This document shows, piece after piece, positions 62,771 through 64,000 of a stretch of 64,000 nucleotides of DNA (the stretch's first letter is position 1; each line of letters starts with the position of its first letter). The stretch spans positions 8,951,448 through 9,015,447 of the forward strand of contig NC_088108.1 in NCBI RefSeq assembly GCF_036370855.1, read 5' to 3'. The notes beneath the pieces were generated by a model, which did not search any database, had not been told where the DNA came from, and was given only the letters and a program-made list of their open reading frames with translations. Made by a program: the position numbers and the translations under genes. This stretch comes from Dromaius novaehollandiae. Taxonomy: Eukaryota > Chordata > Aves > Casuariiformes > Dromaiidae.

Positions 62771-64000
62771 CCACGGCACAAAGAGGTTAGGGCGTTAATC
62801 ACGGCAAACCAGCAGGCCTGGGCAGGGACAGATTCATGCTGGTCTCGAATCTGCACACAGGACTCCTTGACCTGTATGGGAGCGTCTTGCTCTCTTCCAC
62901 CTCTGTCATTGTTTCAGTTATTTCCTATACATCTGCTCTTCAAGGGAGAAAAATTATTCCTAGGGTCTATCAGTGACAGTGGCATTAGATTTCTGAACAA
63001 ACTGCACAAAAGCTGCAGAATACAGAAACCCCCAATTAAAACAGATATACATGGAAACAACTTGTCAGCTTCTAGCAGGGTCATCAACCTCCACTCGATC
63101 TGGAAGCTGCTTCACACGTGAACAGCGAAGACCTTGGTTGCTTCCATATGATGTTGATTTGTGGGCATCTGACAAAATATTTGTCACATTCTTAAGCATA
63201 TTAAACTTCCCGTTATACAGAAGCAGGACTATTGTTAGTAAAGTGAAAAGGGTGGTAATATGTTAGCTGTGAGACTTATTCAGCAGCCTTCGCTTACCCT
63301 GCGCAGCACAAGGAACGGCGCTCGGGCTGGCTGCTCGGGACTCGAGAGGTTTATCCGTGCAGGGGAGCACTGCCTTAGGGGAGCAAGGGCTGAGTCGCAC
63401 CACAAAGCAGGACAGAAAACAGCTCGTCTTTGGAGTTTGTTTGATCACTGGACGAGCGACCAGATTCGGAAGGAATATTTTTTAACTCTATTGTTTCTTG
63501 CAGCTCCATCTCCAAATGCAAATGTAAGCCAAGGTATTTTTTTCAAGCAAACTGAAAGAAGATAAAGATAAGGAAGGCTTTATAGCTGCATGGGACATCA
63601 GGGCAAATGTCAAAGGAATTGTCCTGTTCTCGCTCTTTTTTGTTTTTTTTTCTTCAGGATGTGTTTCTGTTGGTATCACAGTTCGATTCAGTCCTGGTTA
63701 TACATATTTCCCACAATCTAGGCAAATTTTCTGCTATTTAGACAAATTAACGTGACAAAACACAAAGTCACCAACTTTCTCCAAGGAGCTGCAGGAGGCT
63801 GGGAGAATATGTGGGGCAACATTAGCGTACATTTGCCCTCTCCTTACGCTCTTTCCTATGCGGTCGTTTTTGGCCACTGTCAGAGACAGGAGTCTGGGAA
63901 TCTCTGGTCCAAACTATTACGGCCATTTGTATGATTTTATTCCTTTAGCTATTTGCATAAACTTTAGTAAGAAACATACACATTGAGAGAGAAAGAAGGA
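62771..64000. other. Noncoding end of window, no gene seen
   Basis: Sequence of ordinary composition with a small CpG-richer patch near 63.29-63.37 kb. No exon, RNA gene or repeat is recognised. Confidence 0.5.

Noticed and set aside
62453..63121. Longest open frame, 222 codons on the plus strand
   Set aside because: It begins in CpG-rich DNA with antisense frames of similar openness, crosses an abrupt composition change, and has no recognisable domain, homologous motif or exon structure.
1..64000. CRISPR arrays, operons, phage or plasmid functions, intact retroviruses
   Set aside because: There are no regularly spaced repeats, no long co-directional frames, no ribosome binding site pattern, and no long terminal repeat pair or viral reading frame visible on either strand.

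Overview
This window reads as vertebrate nuclear DNA, most likely from a bird. It is an intergenic or intronic stretch in which I cannot support any protein-coding gene. Three things point to a bird. There is a CR1 retrotransposon 3' end of the avian type near 50.2 kb. Older CR1 copies and MIR-type SINE remnants survive only as heavily mutated fossils. Interspersed repeats are sparse overall, with no Alu, B1 or recent L1. An AT-rich background is broken by short, CpG-rich, GC-rich blocks. No prokaryotic features (operons, ribosome binding sites, CRISPR arrays, insertion sequences) are present. The open reading frames are short, overlap on both strands and match no protein family I recognise.

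Layout. 1-17 kb: AT-rich noncoding DNA with small palindromic repeats, simple repeats and a segment near 15.6-15.9 kb that is stop-free on both strands. 17-24 kb: two pieces of MIR/CORE-type SINE (17.1 and 23.5 kb), a long fossil CR1 LINE (about 18.95-20.27 kb) and two small CpG-rich blocks (21.4 and 22.3 kb). 24-31 kb: a palindromic repeat at 24.5 kb, a striking 22-bp perfect inverted repeat at 25.93-26.05 kb, and the best promoter-like CpG island at 29.34-29.80 kb, which ends in a consensus splice donor. 31-43 kb: two more fossil LINE pieces (35.6-36.2 kb plus strand, 42.15-42.41 kb minus strand) and the largest CpG-rich block (38.5-39.66 kb). 43-64 kb: further CpG-rich blocks at 42.6, 44.5 and 62.0-62.8 kb, the younger CR1 3' end at 50.14-50.28 kb, homopolymer tracts, and AT-rich stretches with clustered octamer- and homeodomain-like motifs.

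No genes can be seen working together. The coherent reading is a gene-poor region with old transposon fossils, several CpG islands that could be orphan promoters or noncoding-RNA starts, and a few AT-rich segments that could be conserved enhancers. The CpG-island and enhancer calls are inference from composition and motifs. The repeat calls rest on remembered consensus order and are stronger. I had no alignment or database search.
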